Below are positions 1-7,448 of a DNA stretch of 64,000 nt, in pieces. This DNA is from Leptospira kobayashii (lineage in GTDB: Bacteria > Spirochaetota > Leptospiria > Leptospirales > Leptospiraceae): the NCBI RefSeq assembly GCF_003114835.2, contig NZ_AP025028.1, positions 3,190,001-3,254,000 on the forward strand, given 5' to 3'. The stretch's first letter is position 1. Every line of letters starts with the position of its first letter. The notes under the pieces were generated by a model. That model was not told the DNA's origin. It searched no databases and saw only the letters and a program-made list of their open reading frames with translations. The position numbers and the translations under genes were made by a program.

Positions 1-1
1 T

Positions 2-163
2 CGGATCGAAGAAGCAAAGACTCTTTGCGCGGAACAAAAAGAAAAAACGATCCTTTCCATTGCTTATGAGGTAGGATTTCCCTCAAAATCCACATTCTAC
101 GACGCATTTCGCAGAGAAACAGGAATGAGTCCCACCGAATACAGAAAGAAAATAAAATCGTAA
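2..163 (+). CDS. AraC-family transcriptional regulator, C-terminal fragment (cut by window start)
   Basis: An open frame enters from the left edge and ends at the TAA at 161-163, giving 53 residues. They contain the second helix-turn-helix of an AraC/XylS DNA-binding domain: SIAYEVGFPSKSTFYDAFRR, followed by the family hallmark GMSPTEYRKK. The N-terminal part lies outside the window, so the effector or partner domain is unknown. The next gene, a membrane hydroxylase on the same strand, starts 125 bp downstream. It may be the target or simply a neighbour. Confidence 0.85.
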   Translation, partial: RIEEAKTLCAEQKEKTILSIAYEVGFPSKSTFYDAFRRETGMSPTEYRKKIKS

Positions 164-287
164 TTCCTACGAATTCATTCCGAATAGATGTATCCGGATT
201 CTTTTTTCTTTCCGGATTGATCCATCCGGTCGATTGGTTTTTAAAACCGGAGTATACTGAGATCAGAAATTTTTTGGAGGATCGCCG

Positions 288-1151
288 ATGTTCGGACCCA
301 TTCAATGTGAGCTTGTTTTAGATTGTGTAACAAAAGTCTCTTTTGCACAACTGATTATGAATTTTATCCGTTATTATCCGATTGCAGGTGTTGCTTTTTT
401 GTTTTTTTATCTTTGGAAAAAGAATTATTTTGAAAGATTCAGAATTCAGAAGGTTTATCCTAAAGCGGAAAAGGTATGGCAGGAGTTTCGTCAATCAGCC
501 GTTACACTAGTGATGTTTACCTTGATTGCAACTGTCAATATCACTCTTTCCAAAATGAAATTGATTCCGAACAAAGTTTATTTCGGTTCGATCAGCGGTC
601 TTGAGGCCTGGGGTTATGCTCTACTTAGTTTTCTATTGATTACCGTTTGGCATGAAACCTGGTTCTACTGGATGCACAGGTTCGCCCACAACAGGAAAGT
701 ATATCCTTATGTTCATTCCGAACATCATATGTCGATCAATCCTTCTCCCCTAGCCGCATATCGTTTCCAAGCGACAGAGGCATTTCTCGAAGGAATTTAT
801 ATTGTTCCCTTTATCATGCTTGTCCCGATCCATTTCAACGTTGTGATCTTTCACACCTTCTATGCGATGGTGATGAATATTTGGTGGCATTTGGGTTATG
901 AGTTTTTTCCCAAATCCTGGGCGCGGGGACCACTTACCAAATGGATCAACACATCCACCCATCACAATCTTCACCACCAGAAATTCCAGGGCAATTACAG
1001 CCTCTACTTCAATGTTTGGGACCGGATCATGGGGACTAATTTTCCCAATTACGAGACCTATTTCGAACAGGTCGTGGAAGAACGCATAAAAAAAGGAGAG
1101 GCTAAACGACATAAATCGCTTAACCCGGTAGAGAATCTGGTCGAAGGATAA
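288..1151 (+). CDS. Sterol desaturase / fatty acid hydroxylase family membrane protein
   Basis: A 287-residue integral membrane di-iron enzyme of the fatty acid hydroxylase (ERG3/sterol desaturase) superfamily. The three histidine clusters expected to bind two irons are visible: HETWFYWMHRFAH at about 122-134, HSEHH at 143-147 and THHNLHH at 224-230. Hydrophobic segments lie at about 28-42, 72-85, 108-121 and 170-200. The enzyme would act in the inner membrane, hydroxylating or desaturating a lipid; the substrate cannot be read from sequence. The start is supported by GGAGG about 8 bp upstream. flgB begins 15 bp after its stop, so some read-through into the flagellar genes is possible although the functions are unrelated. 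Confidence 0.85.
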   Translation: MFGPIQCELVLDCVTKVSFAQLIMNFIRYYPIAGVAFLFFYLWKKNYFERFRIQKVYPKAEKVWQEFRQSAVTLVMFTLIATVNITLSKMKLIPNKVYFGSISGLEAWGYALLSFLLITVWHETWFYWMHRFAHNRKVYPYVHSEHHMSINPSPLAAYRFQATEAFLEGIYIVPFIMLVPIHFNVVIFHTFYAMVMNIWWHLGYEFFPKSWARGPLTKWINTSTHHNLHHQKFQGNYSLYFNVWDRIMGTNFPNYETYFEQVVEERIKKGEAKRHKSLNPVENLVEG

Positions 1152-1166
1152 ACCAGAGGGTTAGTC

Positions 1167-1598
1167 ATGTTCGAATCTACTCATTTTATGAAAACGCAAG
1201 ATCTTTTGGAAAGAGGCCTCGGTGCCGCAATGACCAAAAGAAAGGTTCTGACTGACAATATCTCCAATGCGGACGTTCCTCATTTCAAACGTTCGGAGGT
1301 GAATTTCGAGTCCATGCTCAAACGCGCCTTCGAATCCGAAAAAATCGAAAAGGAAAAAGCAGTCCCTACCCTCATCACAAACGAAAGACATATCGAATTT
1401 TTCAAACCTCTCGATTACAGAGATGTAAAACCGAAAGTGAATGTGGATTATCTCACAACCATGCGTCCCGACGGAAACAATGTGGACATTGAAAAAGAAA
1501 TCGTGGAAGCCAATCAGAACCAGATGACTTACAACCTGATGATTGAAAGGCTCAACCAGAACAATCGTCTGTTAAATATTGTTATGCGAACTACGTAA
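1167..1598 (+). CDS. flgB: Flagellar basal-body rod protein FlgB
   Basis: A 143-residue proximal rod subunit of the periplasmic flagellum. The N-terminal rod signature (NISNADVPHFKRSEVNFESM, about residues 32-51) and the C-terminal heptad region (QNQMTYNLMIERLNQNNRLL) are both present and typical of FlgB. Length is normal. It is followed 25 bp later by flgC, as in almost all bacteria. The product is exported by the flagellar type III apparatus and builds the rod on the FliF/FliE base. Confidence 0.95.
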   Translation: MFESTHFMKTQDLLERGLGAAMTKRKVLTDNISNADVPHFKRSEVNFESMLKRAFESEKIEKEKAVPTLITNERHIEFFKPLDYRDVKPKVNVDYLTTMRPDGNNVDIEKEIVEANQNQMTYNLMIERLNQNNRLLNIVMRTT

Positions 1599-1623
1599 AA
1601 GGCAGAAAGAGGAATAAAATCAT

Positions 1624-2085
1624 ATGGGCATGTTTGATTCAATCAATATATCGGCGACCGGTCTTTCCGCACAACGTCTTCGCATGGACGTAATCTCAAA
1701 TAACATCGCAAACTCCACTACAACCCGCAATACGAACGGGGATGGTCCTTTTCGTCGCGATAGGGTAATACTTACTCCAATCAATCTCAGAACAAAATGG
1801 AAAAGCCCCGTTTATCCGTTCGGAGTTGCTCCGGGAGAAGGCAAAGGCGTGAAGGTAATGAGAATCGAAAAGGATATGAGTCCTCTCCGGTTGAATTATG
1901 ATCCGAGTCATCCGGATGCCATACAGATCGGACCTAAAAAGGGTTATGTGGAAATGCCGAATATCAATATCGTTACGGAAATGACGGATATGATTTCAGC
2001 ATCCCGCTCTTATGAAGCAAATGTGCAAATGATCACGGGCACAAAAGCGATGTATAACAAAGCGATGGAGATAGGAAGAGCTTAA
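1624..2085 (+). CDS. flgC: Flagellar basal-body rod protein FlgC
   Basis: A 153-residue rod protein. The N-terminus carries the rod/hook family motif (SATGLSAQRLRMDVISNNIA, about residues 10-29). The C-terminus carries the matching element ASRSYEANVQMITGTKAMYN. An AGGAATAAAA stretch precedes the ATG. The canonical next gene is fliE, but here fliE starts 4.5 kb further on, with an accessory block in between. FlgC forms the proximal rod with FlgB and FlgF. Confidence 0.95.
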   Translation: MGMFDSINISATGLSAQRLRMDVISNNIANSTTTRNTNGDGPFRRDRVILTPINLRTKWKSPVYPFGVAPGEGKGVKVMRIEKDMSPLRLNYDPSHPDAIQIGPKKGYVEMPNINIVTEMTDMISASRSYEANVQMITGTKAMYNKAMEIGRA

Positions 2086-2132
2086 GCCCGAATCAAAATC
2101 CGTTTTCCAAAATAAAAACCAGGGAAATCCTA

Positions 2133-3680
2133 TTGACTCTTTTTAGGAAATGGTTAATTTATTTCCTAATGAATCGTTTCCCGGGTTTCCTTCTACTCCT
2201 TGCGAGTCTCAGCTTTTGCAATCTCCATCTCAATAATACCGGAGATCCTTTCACATTTACCAATCTATTCACAAAGTATCTCTTGGAAGCCAAACCGCAA
2301 TGTGAAGCACGGGAATGGGAATTCAACCATCTTGAATCCAGAGCGGGAGGAAAACCGTTTCTATATACCGTTGAAAATGCAAGCGGAGAAGTTTATACAA
2401 TCTTCCAAACATACGATACATTTGAAAATCGATTGAATGAAGTATCCGGAACAAACGCGCTGAATGTTATGTTGATTAAATTCAACGCGAGCGGAAAGAT
2501 ACTTTGGTCCAGAAGCCTCGGCATTGCTGACGACGGTTTCAACCATTTGAAATTAACCGATAACGGAGTCATCGCGACCGCCAATGTACTGAGTTCGGTA
2601 GGAACTCCGATTCATGCTTATTCGGGAATCTCCAATACGAACATAGCTGTCTTTTCCGTCGCAAGCAACGGAGATGTGATTTGGAATACTTATATCAACG
2701 ATGAAGGGGTAAACAATTTCAAAACCGCCGCATTGGAAACCAGATCCAACGGAGAAATTCTGGTTTTAGGTTATACTTCCGCCGCTTCCAAACCAAAAGG
2801 TTTCGGAGAAGATAGGTTCCCCAGTAGAGCAGCAAACACCGATTTGATCCTTGTCAACCTTTCTCCGAGCGGAAAAGGCAATTGGTTTTTATCCGTGGGG
2901 AATAGTACCCAAACAACGGAAGGAATGTCCTTAAAGAAAATAGACGACGACAATATTCTGATACTCGGCAAATCCAAGGCGGCACTAGACCCTGCTTTTT
3001 TTTCGTCGCCTATCTTCCCGTATACGGGTGCCTCCGTTAACTTTCAGTATGTAATTTTGCATTATAATGTAAATACCAGAAATCTGAAACATACCTTTAT
3101 TGGAACCGATAGCAATATAATCAATGTGGTACCTCCGTCCATCCAATACGATCATTCCAAAAATCTAATCTACCTGGGCTTGGCTTTGGCGGGAAGTATC
3201 GGAGGAGAAATCAGAGGTCCATCCGCATCGAACGACCCTCTTTTGGTGCAACTGGATTCGAACCTGAATCGAAAATGGATCAGTTATTTCGGAACGACTG
3301 ATTTGGATCTTTTTCCCGGCAATATAGATATTTATCCCAACGGATCCGTTTATACATCTGTTTCCTACGGAAGCATGAATCCGAATCTGGGGAATCAATA
3401 TCCCGGTTCTTTCAGTCACGATGGTATCCTGGAATACAATTCAGAAGGACAAATTGTGCGTTATGTGCTGATACCGACTTATGATCTCAGGTATGTTTAC
3501 CCGCTGCAAACCATTCACTCATGTGACGGAGGTTATCTGCTTTCTTCCATCAGTTTTGACATATCCATTGCGGCCAATCCGACGAATCCGGCAGCTACGA
3601 AGATCAAAAAAATAAAAAATACCGACTTCCCCCGCCCTCGCCCTTATCTATTTCCCACCGGCGGAACTATATTTAGATAA
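2133..3680 (+). CDS. Secreted beta-propeller-like protein, possible lipoprotein
   Basis: A 515-residue protein of unknown function. I keep the TTG start at 2133 because AGGGAAA lies 6 bp upstream; an ATG at 2169 has no clear ribosome site. A hydrophobic leader (FPGFLLLLASLSFCN) could be a Sec or lipoprotein signal, but Phe before the Cys is an unusual lipobox. The body shows repeated blade-like units of the type NVMLIKFNASGKILWSRSLG, IAVFSVASNGDVIWNTYI and LILVNLSPSGKGNWFLSVG, which resemble SBBP/PQQ-type beta-propeller repeats. It is probably exported to the periplasm or outer surface. It is the first gene of the block separating flgC from fliE and is convergent with the lipoprotein operon at 3690-6186. 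Confidence 0.7.
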   Translation: MTLFRKWLIYFLMNRFPGFLLLLASLSFCNLHLNNTGDPFTFTNLFTKYLLEAKPQCEAREWEFNHLESRAGGKPFLYTVENASGEVYTIFQTYDTFENRLNEVSGTNALNVMLIKFNASGKILWSRSLGIADDGFNHLKLTDNGVIATANVLSSVGTPIHAYSGISNTNIAVFSVASNGDVIWNTYINDEGVNNFKTAALETRSNGEILVLGYTSAASKPKGFGEDRFPSRAANTDLILVNLSPSGKGNWFLSVGNSTQTTEGMSLKKIDDDNILILGKSKAALDPAFFSSPIFPYTGASVNFQYVILHYNVNTRNLKHTFIGTDSNIINVVPPSIQYDHSKNLIYLGLALAGSIGGEIRGPSASNDPLLVQLDSNLNRKWISYFGTTDLDLFPGNIDIYPNGSVYTSVSYGSMNPNLGNQYPGSFSHDGILEYNSEGQIVRYVLIPTYDLRYVYPLQTIHSCDGGYLLSSISFDISIAANPTNPAATKIKKIKNTDFPRPRPYLFPTGGTIFR

Positions 3681-3689
3681 TGGATTTAA

Positions 3690-4022
3690 TTAGTGTGCAA
3701 CAACACAGGAACCTTCCAATCGGATTCGATTGGTCCAGGATAAAAATCCCAAATCCGTGCTAAATCGGCTACCGATGGATTGAATCATTCCATTCGGACA
3801 CTGAGCGATCAATTTGTGGAGAGCTTCATCCACATAATCCGTGTTCTTCACAATTCCCAAGATCGTAAATTGTTCCGCCTCTGCAACTATCTGTTTTACC
3901 GATTCGATCTTTGCAGGTCTTTCCGTATCCCCCGCATGAAACTGATGAATGGAATACGTACATCCAACGGTTCCAAAAGCCAGAATAAAGATGAAACCGA
4001 AAATCTTAGATACTTTGTTCAT
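3690..4022 (-). CDS. Small Bor-like lipoprotein, third of three tandem paralogues
   Basis: A 110-residue lipoprotein with signal peptide and lipobox (LAFGTVGC, Cys at 21). The mature part ends with LIAQCPNGMIQSI followed about 25 residues later by LEGSC. The same CPxG...Cys layout occurs in the two genes upstream, so the three are divergent paralogues. The two distal cysteines could form a disulfide. The layout recalls the Bor/Iss serum-resistance lipoproteins, but the resemblance is only to the pattern. Its start overlaps the end of the upstream paralogue by 4 bp, so it is translationally coupled in the sigma-factor operon. Confidence 0.7.
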   Translation of the reverse strand: MNKVSKIFGFIFILAFGTVGCTYSIHQFHAGDTERPAKIESVKQIVAEAEQFTILGIVKNTDYVDEALHKLIAQCPNGMIQSIGSRFSTDLGFLSWTNRIRLEGSCVVAH

Positions 4023-4342
4023 TTAACACAGTATCCTTTTGCGATTACATTCATTCTATATGCTATGAAATATTGAATGATTTCGTATTTTGTAAAAAGA
4101 CCTGTGATCTTTCCATTTGGACATTGTGCCGTCAATTTGGTGGGGATTTCTTCCAAAAAATCATTATTAAAGTTAAATGCCAAAAAAACCAATTTGGAAA
4201 CATCCGCTTGAATAGGAACTTCGCGATCCTTTGGGAAGGGTTGCGGTGTCATGGAAACGGTTTGCAATTGAGCACATCCCACCAAAGAGAATAGCATAAT
4301 CGTAGTTAAAGTTTTACAAAAAGTCGTTTTAGATTGAATCAA
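4019..4342 (-). CDS. Small Bor-like lipoprotein, second of three tandem paralogues
   Basis: A 107-residue lipoprotein: leader ending IMLFSLVGC (lipobox Cys at about 23), short variable mature region, then LTAQCPNGKITGLFTKY and a terminal AKGYC. It shares the CPNGxI and near-terminal Cys pattern with its neighbours at 3690 and 4329. It overlaps both (4 bp and 14 bp), which indicates one transcript. Function is unknown. Being membrane-anchored and downstream of an ECF sigma/anti-sigma pair, it may be an envelope-stress output. Confidence 0.7.
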   Translation of the reverse strand: MIQSKTTFCKTLTTIMLFSLVGCAQLQTVSMTPQPFPKDREVPIQADVSKLVFLAFNFNNDFLEEIPTKLTAQCPNGKITGLFTKYEIIQYFIAYRMNVIAKGYCVK

Positions 4343-4778
4343 GACAGTATCCTTCTATTTTAATAATTTCTCCCGTGATCACAGGGTATTGTGCAGTTTC
4401 CCGAATGCTTCGCAGACCGGTAATATTTCCCGAAGGACATTCTTTATACAACAATTCGGGGATCGGGTTCGTATAATTTTTTACAAATGTCATGGCACCT
4501 GTGCGCGGCCCCATCGTGGAGAGGGTGATGATGAGTTTGACATACTCGATATCTTTAATGGCGTCGGCGTTGGCGGAAGAATCGCTTGCATACAATCCTC
4601 CCTGCACCAAGGCAAGTCCTTCGTTTAAGTTGATCCCTTTTTCACTTACCATAATGGTAAACGGTTTCGGTTTGACGGAGGATCTATTGTCTATATCGCC
4701 CAATGAGTAATGATGCAAAACAGCACATCCTGTCAGGAAGACAGGGAGTAACAGATAAAGGAATTTCGATTTTTTCAT
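4329..4778 (-). CDS. Bor-like lipoprotein, first of three tandem paralogues
   Basis: A 149-residue lipoprotein. I start at MKKSKFLYLLLPVFLTGC, since this gives a canonical lipobox (LTGC, Cys at 18); an upstream in-frame start at 4817 would add 13 residues ahead of the signal. It has a longer middle (residues ~30-95) than its two paralogues. It keeps the shared ending: LLYKECPSGNITGLRSI and KIEGYC. It begins 86 bp after the anti-sigma candidate (stop at 4865) on the same strand. This fits a single operon with the ECF sigma factor, but a separate promoter in the gap is not excluded. Confidence 0.7.
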   Translation of the reverse strand: MKKSKFLYLLLPVFLTGCAVLHHYSLGDIDNRSSVKPKPFTIMVSEKGINLNEGLALVQGGLYASDSSANADAIKDIEYVKLIITLSTMGPRTGAMTFVKNYTNPIPELLYKECPSGNITGLRSIRETAQYPVITGEIIKIEGYCLDSI

Positions 4779-4864
4779 AACATAAAACGGATCGGTAAAC
4801 CGCCGTATTTTGACCATCTAACACCTGACTCTGTTTTGGCGCAAATCTTTTACGGAGAATTGAA

Positions 4865-5209
4865 TTATTCTTCCAAAACTCCGAGTAGATTGTTATCGTA
4901 ATCTTCCTCATCCTCCCAAAGAAGATCTCCCGATTCGATGTCATACGAACTAAGTAAATTTTTTTGGTTTGCGGCAAGTTCCGGCGTTCGACTTGAATTT
5001 CCTCCGTAAAACCAAAAACCGATCCCGGCAGCCAGTAAAAATACAGCAGCAACTAACTTCAAATAAATTGAATTTACTTGTCGGTTTTCCGCATTCGCAG
5101 CTTTCAAAGAATCGGATTCTTCTTCCAGAACCCTCATGACCATTCTTTTTTCCCAAGAAGGATCGTTTAACCGTTCGTTAATCTCTTTGTTGAATTTGGA
5201 ATTTTTCAT
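4865..5209 (-). CDS. Single-pass membrane protein, probable anti-sigma factor
   Basis: A 114-residue protein with a charged N-terminal cytoplasmic part (about 1-48), one membrane helix (YLKLVAAVFLLAAGIGFWFY, about 49-68) and a short acidic C-terminal tail (WEDEEDYDNN). It starts inside the 3' end of the ECF sigma gene (32-bp overlap) behind a very strong AAGGAGGT site. This gene order, overlap and topology are those of anti-sigma factors, although no ZAS zinc motif (HxxxCxxC) is present. I therefore call the role by context, not by homology. Confidence 0.65.
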   Translation of the reverse strand: MKNSKFNKEINERLNDPSWEKRMVMRVLEEESDSLKAANAENRQVNSIYLKLVAAVFLLAAGIGFWFYGGNSSRTPELAANQKNLLSSYDIESGDLLWEDEEDYDNNLLGVLEE

Positions 5210-5696
5210 AAATATACCTCCTTGCCCGAAAAAGTCTGGATTTTACAGTTCCCGGAGCAATCTTCAATATCTTTGAAATTTGATCTCCCGATTTTCCTTC
5301 TCCCAAAAGAAGAATTACATCTTTGTATTGAGCAGGCATTTTTTTCAAAACTTCTTCATATTCCATCCGGTCGAGAAGACTTCCTTCAAAAGAAACTTCT
5401 TCTTCCTTAACGGAACCTGTTCTTAGGACTTTCTTTTCCTTTTCCCATTCTCTTTTCGATTTCTCGCCGAATCGAATGGATTCGTTCTTTGCAATCGTAT
5501 AAGCCCAATTTCCGAGAGTACCGGCTTTTGTATCATCCCATCCGTTTTTTTTGAGATAACGATACATTCTGATGTAAGTTTCTTGTGCCACATCATCGAT
5601 GTTATCCGCCAGGTCTGGGTTCAGATACTTGCGAATGGCACTCAGCACCGCCCATTTGGTGGTGCTGACTACTTTTTCGAAATCCAAATCAGTCAC
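5178..5696 (-). CDS. ECF (sigma-70 group 4) RNA polymerase sigma factor
   Basis: A 172-residue sigma factor with region 2 (NIDDVAQETYIRMYRYLKK, then GNWAYTIAKNESIRFGEK) and region 4 (MPAQYKDVILLLGEGKSGDQ...APGTVKSRLFRARRYI). It lacks regions 1 and 3, as ECF factors do. The start is GTG and overlaps the stop of the upstream LTxxQ gene by 8 bp (GTGACTGA), which implies translational coupling. It directs polymerase to envelope-response promoters and is probably held at the membrane by the protein encoded at 4865-5209. Confidence 0.9.
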   Translation of the reverse strand: MTDLDFEKVVSTTKWAVLSAIRKYLNPDLADNIDDVAQETYIRMYRYLKKNGWDDTKAGTLGNWAYTIAKNESIRFGEKSKREWEKEKKVLRTGSVKEEEVSFEGSLLDRMEYEEVLKKMPAQYKDVILLLGEGKSGDQISKILKIAPGTVKSRLFRARRYIYEKFQIQQRD

Positions 5697-6186
5697 GTTT
5701 TTTATCTCGTTTCCCCGGTTTGTCTTTCATCTTGTGTTTTTTTTCATGACCGTGATCTTCATGAAATTTTTTCATCATCTCTTTGTGTTTGGTTCTTTGT
5801 TCCGGAGTCAGAATTCCGTTGATTTTGATCCTGTCGTCAATCCATAACATTTTGGAATCAACTTTCAGTTTGGAAATTTCTTCCATCTTGGAACGAATTG
5901 CCGCCTTGTCTAGGTTATCCGCCGCCAAAAGGGAGTGAAGTTCTTTACGAAGATCATCTTCCTGTTTCTCATATCCTTCTTTTGCCGCTTTCGAATCCGA
6001 ATGAACTTTCTCGACTTGCGTTTTTTGTTCCGGAGTCAGGCCAAGTTCCTTCGCCATTTTTTCCAAATACTTTCCATGGTCTTTGGAATAACTTTTTCCA
6101 TGATGCTCTCCATCATGAGCGTTGACTGCAGATGCAAAAGCTACCACAAGGGAAGCGGCGAGCAAAGTTTTTAGAGTTGGTTTCAT
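5689..6186 (-). CDS. Spy/CpxP-like LTxxQ periplasmic protein, histidine-rich
   Basis: A 165-residue protein starting at the ATG at 6186, which has GAGGAG six bases upstream; a longer in-frame start lacks this. Residues 1-23 form a Sec signal (AASLVVAFASAVNAHD). Two LTxxQ motifs of the Spy/CpxP/CnrX family are visible: LGLTPEQKTQ and GILTPEQRTK. Both ends of the mature chain are His/Lys rich (DGEHHGK; HEDHGHEKKH), suggesting metal or protein-aggregate sensing. It heads an operon with an ECF sigma factor. In CnrX-type systems a related periplasmic protein controls anti-sigma activity, so it may be the sensor. Confidence 0.8.
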   Translation of the reverse strand: MKPTLKTLLAASLVVAFASAVNAHDGEHHGKSYSKDHGKYLEKMAKELGLTPEQKTQVEKVHSDSKAAKEGYEKQEDDLRKELHSLLAADNLDKAAIRSKMEEISKLKVDSKMLWIDDRIKINGILTPEQRTKHKEMMKKFHEDHGHEKKHKMKDKPGKRDKKRD

Positions 6187-6251
6187 TTTTTCTCCTCTTT
6201 TGATCAGTTTACCCAAAAAGAAGAGGCAAGGTTCCCTTATGGATAAAAAAT

Positions 6252-6506
6252 TTACACCTTCTTAGCTTTTTCCAAATCCTGATTCAAAAAATAGGAAACA
6301 AATAAAATCCCAAGAGCAACGATATGAACCGCTTCGAATTCTCCGATGACGAAGTGAGAGTATGCTGCACCGATCAAAGTAAATGTAAATCCTGCATAAG
6401 CCCACTCCCTAAGCCGGGGAAAGCCAGGAACCAATAAAGCAAACATTCCGGGAATCTTGGCAAATCCGATGAAAATGTGGTACCTACCACAGACAAAAAC
6501 CCTCAT
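6252..6506 (-). pseudogene. DoxX-like membrane protein, 5'-truncated
   Basis: The readable part, FIGFAKIPGMFALLVPGFPR...REWAYAGFTFTLIGAAYSH and a final hydrophobic helix, matches the C-terminal two thirds of DoxX-like (DUF4870/DoxX_2) four-helix proteins of about 120 residues. The family's first helix is missing, and the residues before FIGFAK (MRVFVCGRYH) do not look like it. I find no DoxX N-terminus in any frame in the remaining 60 bp before fliE. The gene therefore appears broken at the junction with the flagellar gene, which suggests that a rearrangement created this junction. Confidence 0.7.
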
Positions 6507-6565
6507 CCGACATAATTTTTGCTCAAGGAATCGGAAAATCCTGCGATATTAGAATTGAGGGTCCC

Positions 6566-6952
6566 ATGGCAATCAATCCTATTTCTTCTATTTCCAATTC
6601 CTATTCTCAGATTCTATCTTCCGCAAACAAACCCCACTCCCTTCTACCTAACGGAGACAAAGTGGCAGTGCAAAGAACGGATATGAGGCATTACGGAAAA
6701 ACAAATGAAGCCAAATCTCCCGATGAAGTCGCGGGAACTTTTGCAGATGCTATGAAAAAAGCGTTTGAGCAGGTAAACGATCAACAGGTAGAAGCGGACG
6801 AAATGACTCAAAAAATCGTTTTCGATCCCAACAGCGTCGAGCTGCATGATGTGATGATCGCTGCGGAAAAAGCGAGAATCTCTTTGACTTTCGCAAAAAC
6901 GATGTCAGACGGATTTATCAGAGCTTACAGAGAATTGACTCAACTCAGATAA
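6566..6952 (+). CDS. fliE: Flagellar hook-basal body complex protein FliE
   Basis: A 128-residue FliE, slightly longer than the usual ~100 because of a Ser/Asn-rich N-terminal extension. The conserved core is present: SPDEVAGTFADAMKKAFEQV, VFDPNSVELHDVMIAAEKAR and the C-terminal VMS/TMSDGFIRAYRELTQLR-type end. It links the MS ring (FliF) to the rod (FlgB/FlgC). An AGGG lies just before the start. Instead of fliF, a convergent gene overlaps its 3' end by 8 bp, and fliF itself begins 3 kb away. Confidence 0.92.
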   Translation: MAINPISSISNSYSQILSSANKPHSLLPNGDKVAVQRTDMRHYGKTNEAKSPDEVAGTFADAMKKAFEQVNDQQVEADEMTQKIVFDPNSVELHDVMIAAEKARISLTFAKTMSDGFIRAYRELTQLR

Positions 6953-7448
6953 TTAAAACATTTCTTCGGTTTTTATAACGAGGCGATCCGTTCAGGGACA
7001 TGGGTCGCCCGAATACCCTCTCCACAGGAATCAGTTTGATTTCGATCTTGTCTTCTTTTCCCACACGAACACCTAACTTAAGTTCCGAAGAGCTGATTGT
7101 TTCCCCGTTTATATAAATCACCCAACCTTCCTTCCAGGAATTTCTTGCTCCGTTGATCTCCATAATCTCTTCCGTTTTATTGGTGGAAATAAAACGAATG
7201 GATGGATTTTCCTTCTGGGAAAGTTCCGCAAGAATCAGAAGCAGATCTTTTTTCTCACCCAGTAAGATAGGATAATAGAACTCTTCCTCAAACTCGCTGC
7301 ATAAAACACGGATCTTAATCTGATTGGTAATACTATCCTGTTTCGAATTTTTTTTACGGTTTGAAATCCTCGAACCGAATCCGGAACAATCTGTAACGGC
7401 AAAGCAGACCAACAAGAATACGGAAAGAAAAGCAATCGGATTTTTCAT
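6945..7448 (-). CDS. Lipoprotein with DUF4430-like domain
   Basis: A 167-residue probable lipoprotein (leader FLSVFLLVCFAVTDC, Cys about 21). The C-terminal half contains IMEINGARNSWKEGWVIYIN, then a stretch ending VGKEDKIEIKLIP. This resembles the DUF4430/transcobalamin C-terminal fold, whose hallmark is GW..YVNG followed by a D.I... strand. Ligand and role are unknown. The start codon directly abuts the stop of the MBL hydrolase gene (7449), so the two are probably one transcription unit. The 3' end overlaps fliE by 8 bp in convergent orientation. Confidence 0.65.
   Translation of the reverse strand: MKNPIAFLSVFLLVCFAVTDCSGFGSRISNRKKNSKQDSITNQIKIRVLCSEFEEEFYYPILLGEKKDLLLILAELSQKENPSIRFISTNKTEEIMEINGARNSWKEGWVIYINGETISSSELKLGVRVGKEDKIEIKLIPVERVFGRPMSLNGSPRYKNRRNVLII

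Noticed and set aside
4865..5209. Zinc-binding (ZAS) anti-sigma factor
   Set aside because: The HxxxCxxC motif is absent; only context and topology support an anti-sigma role.
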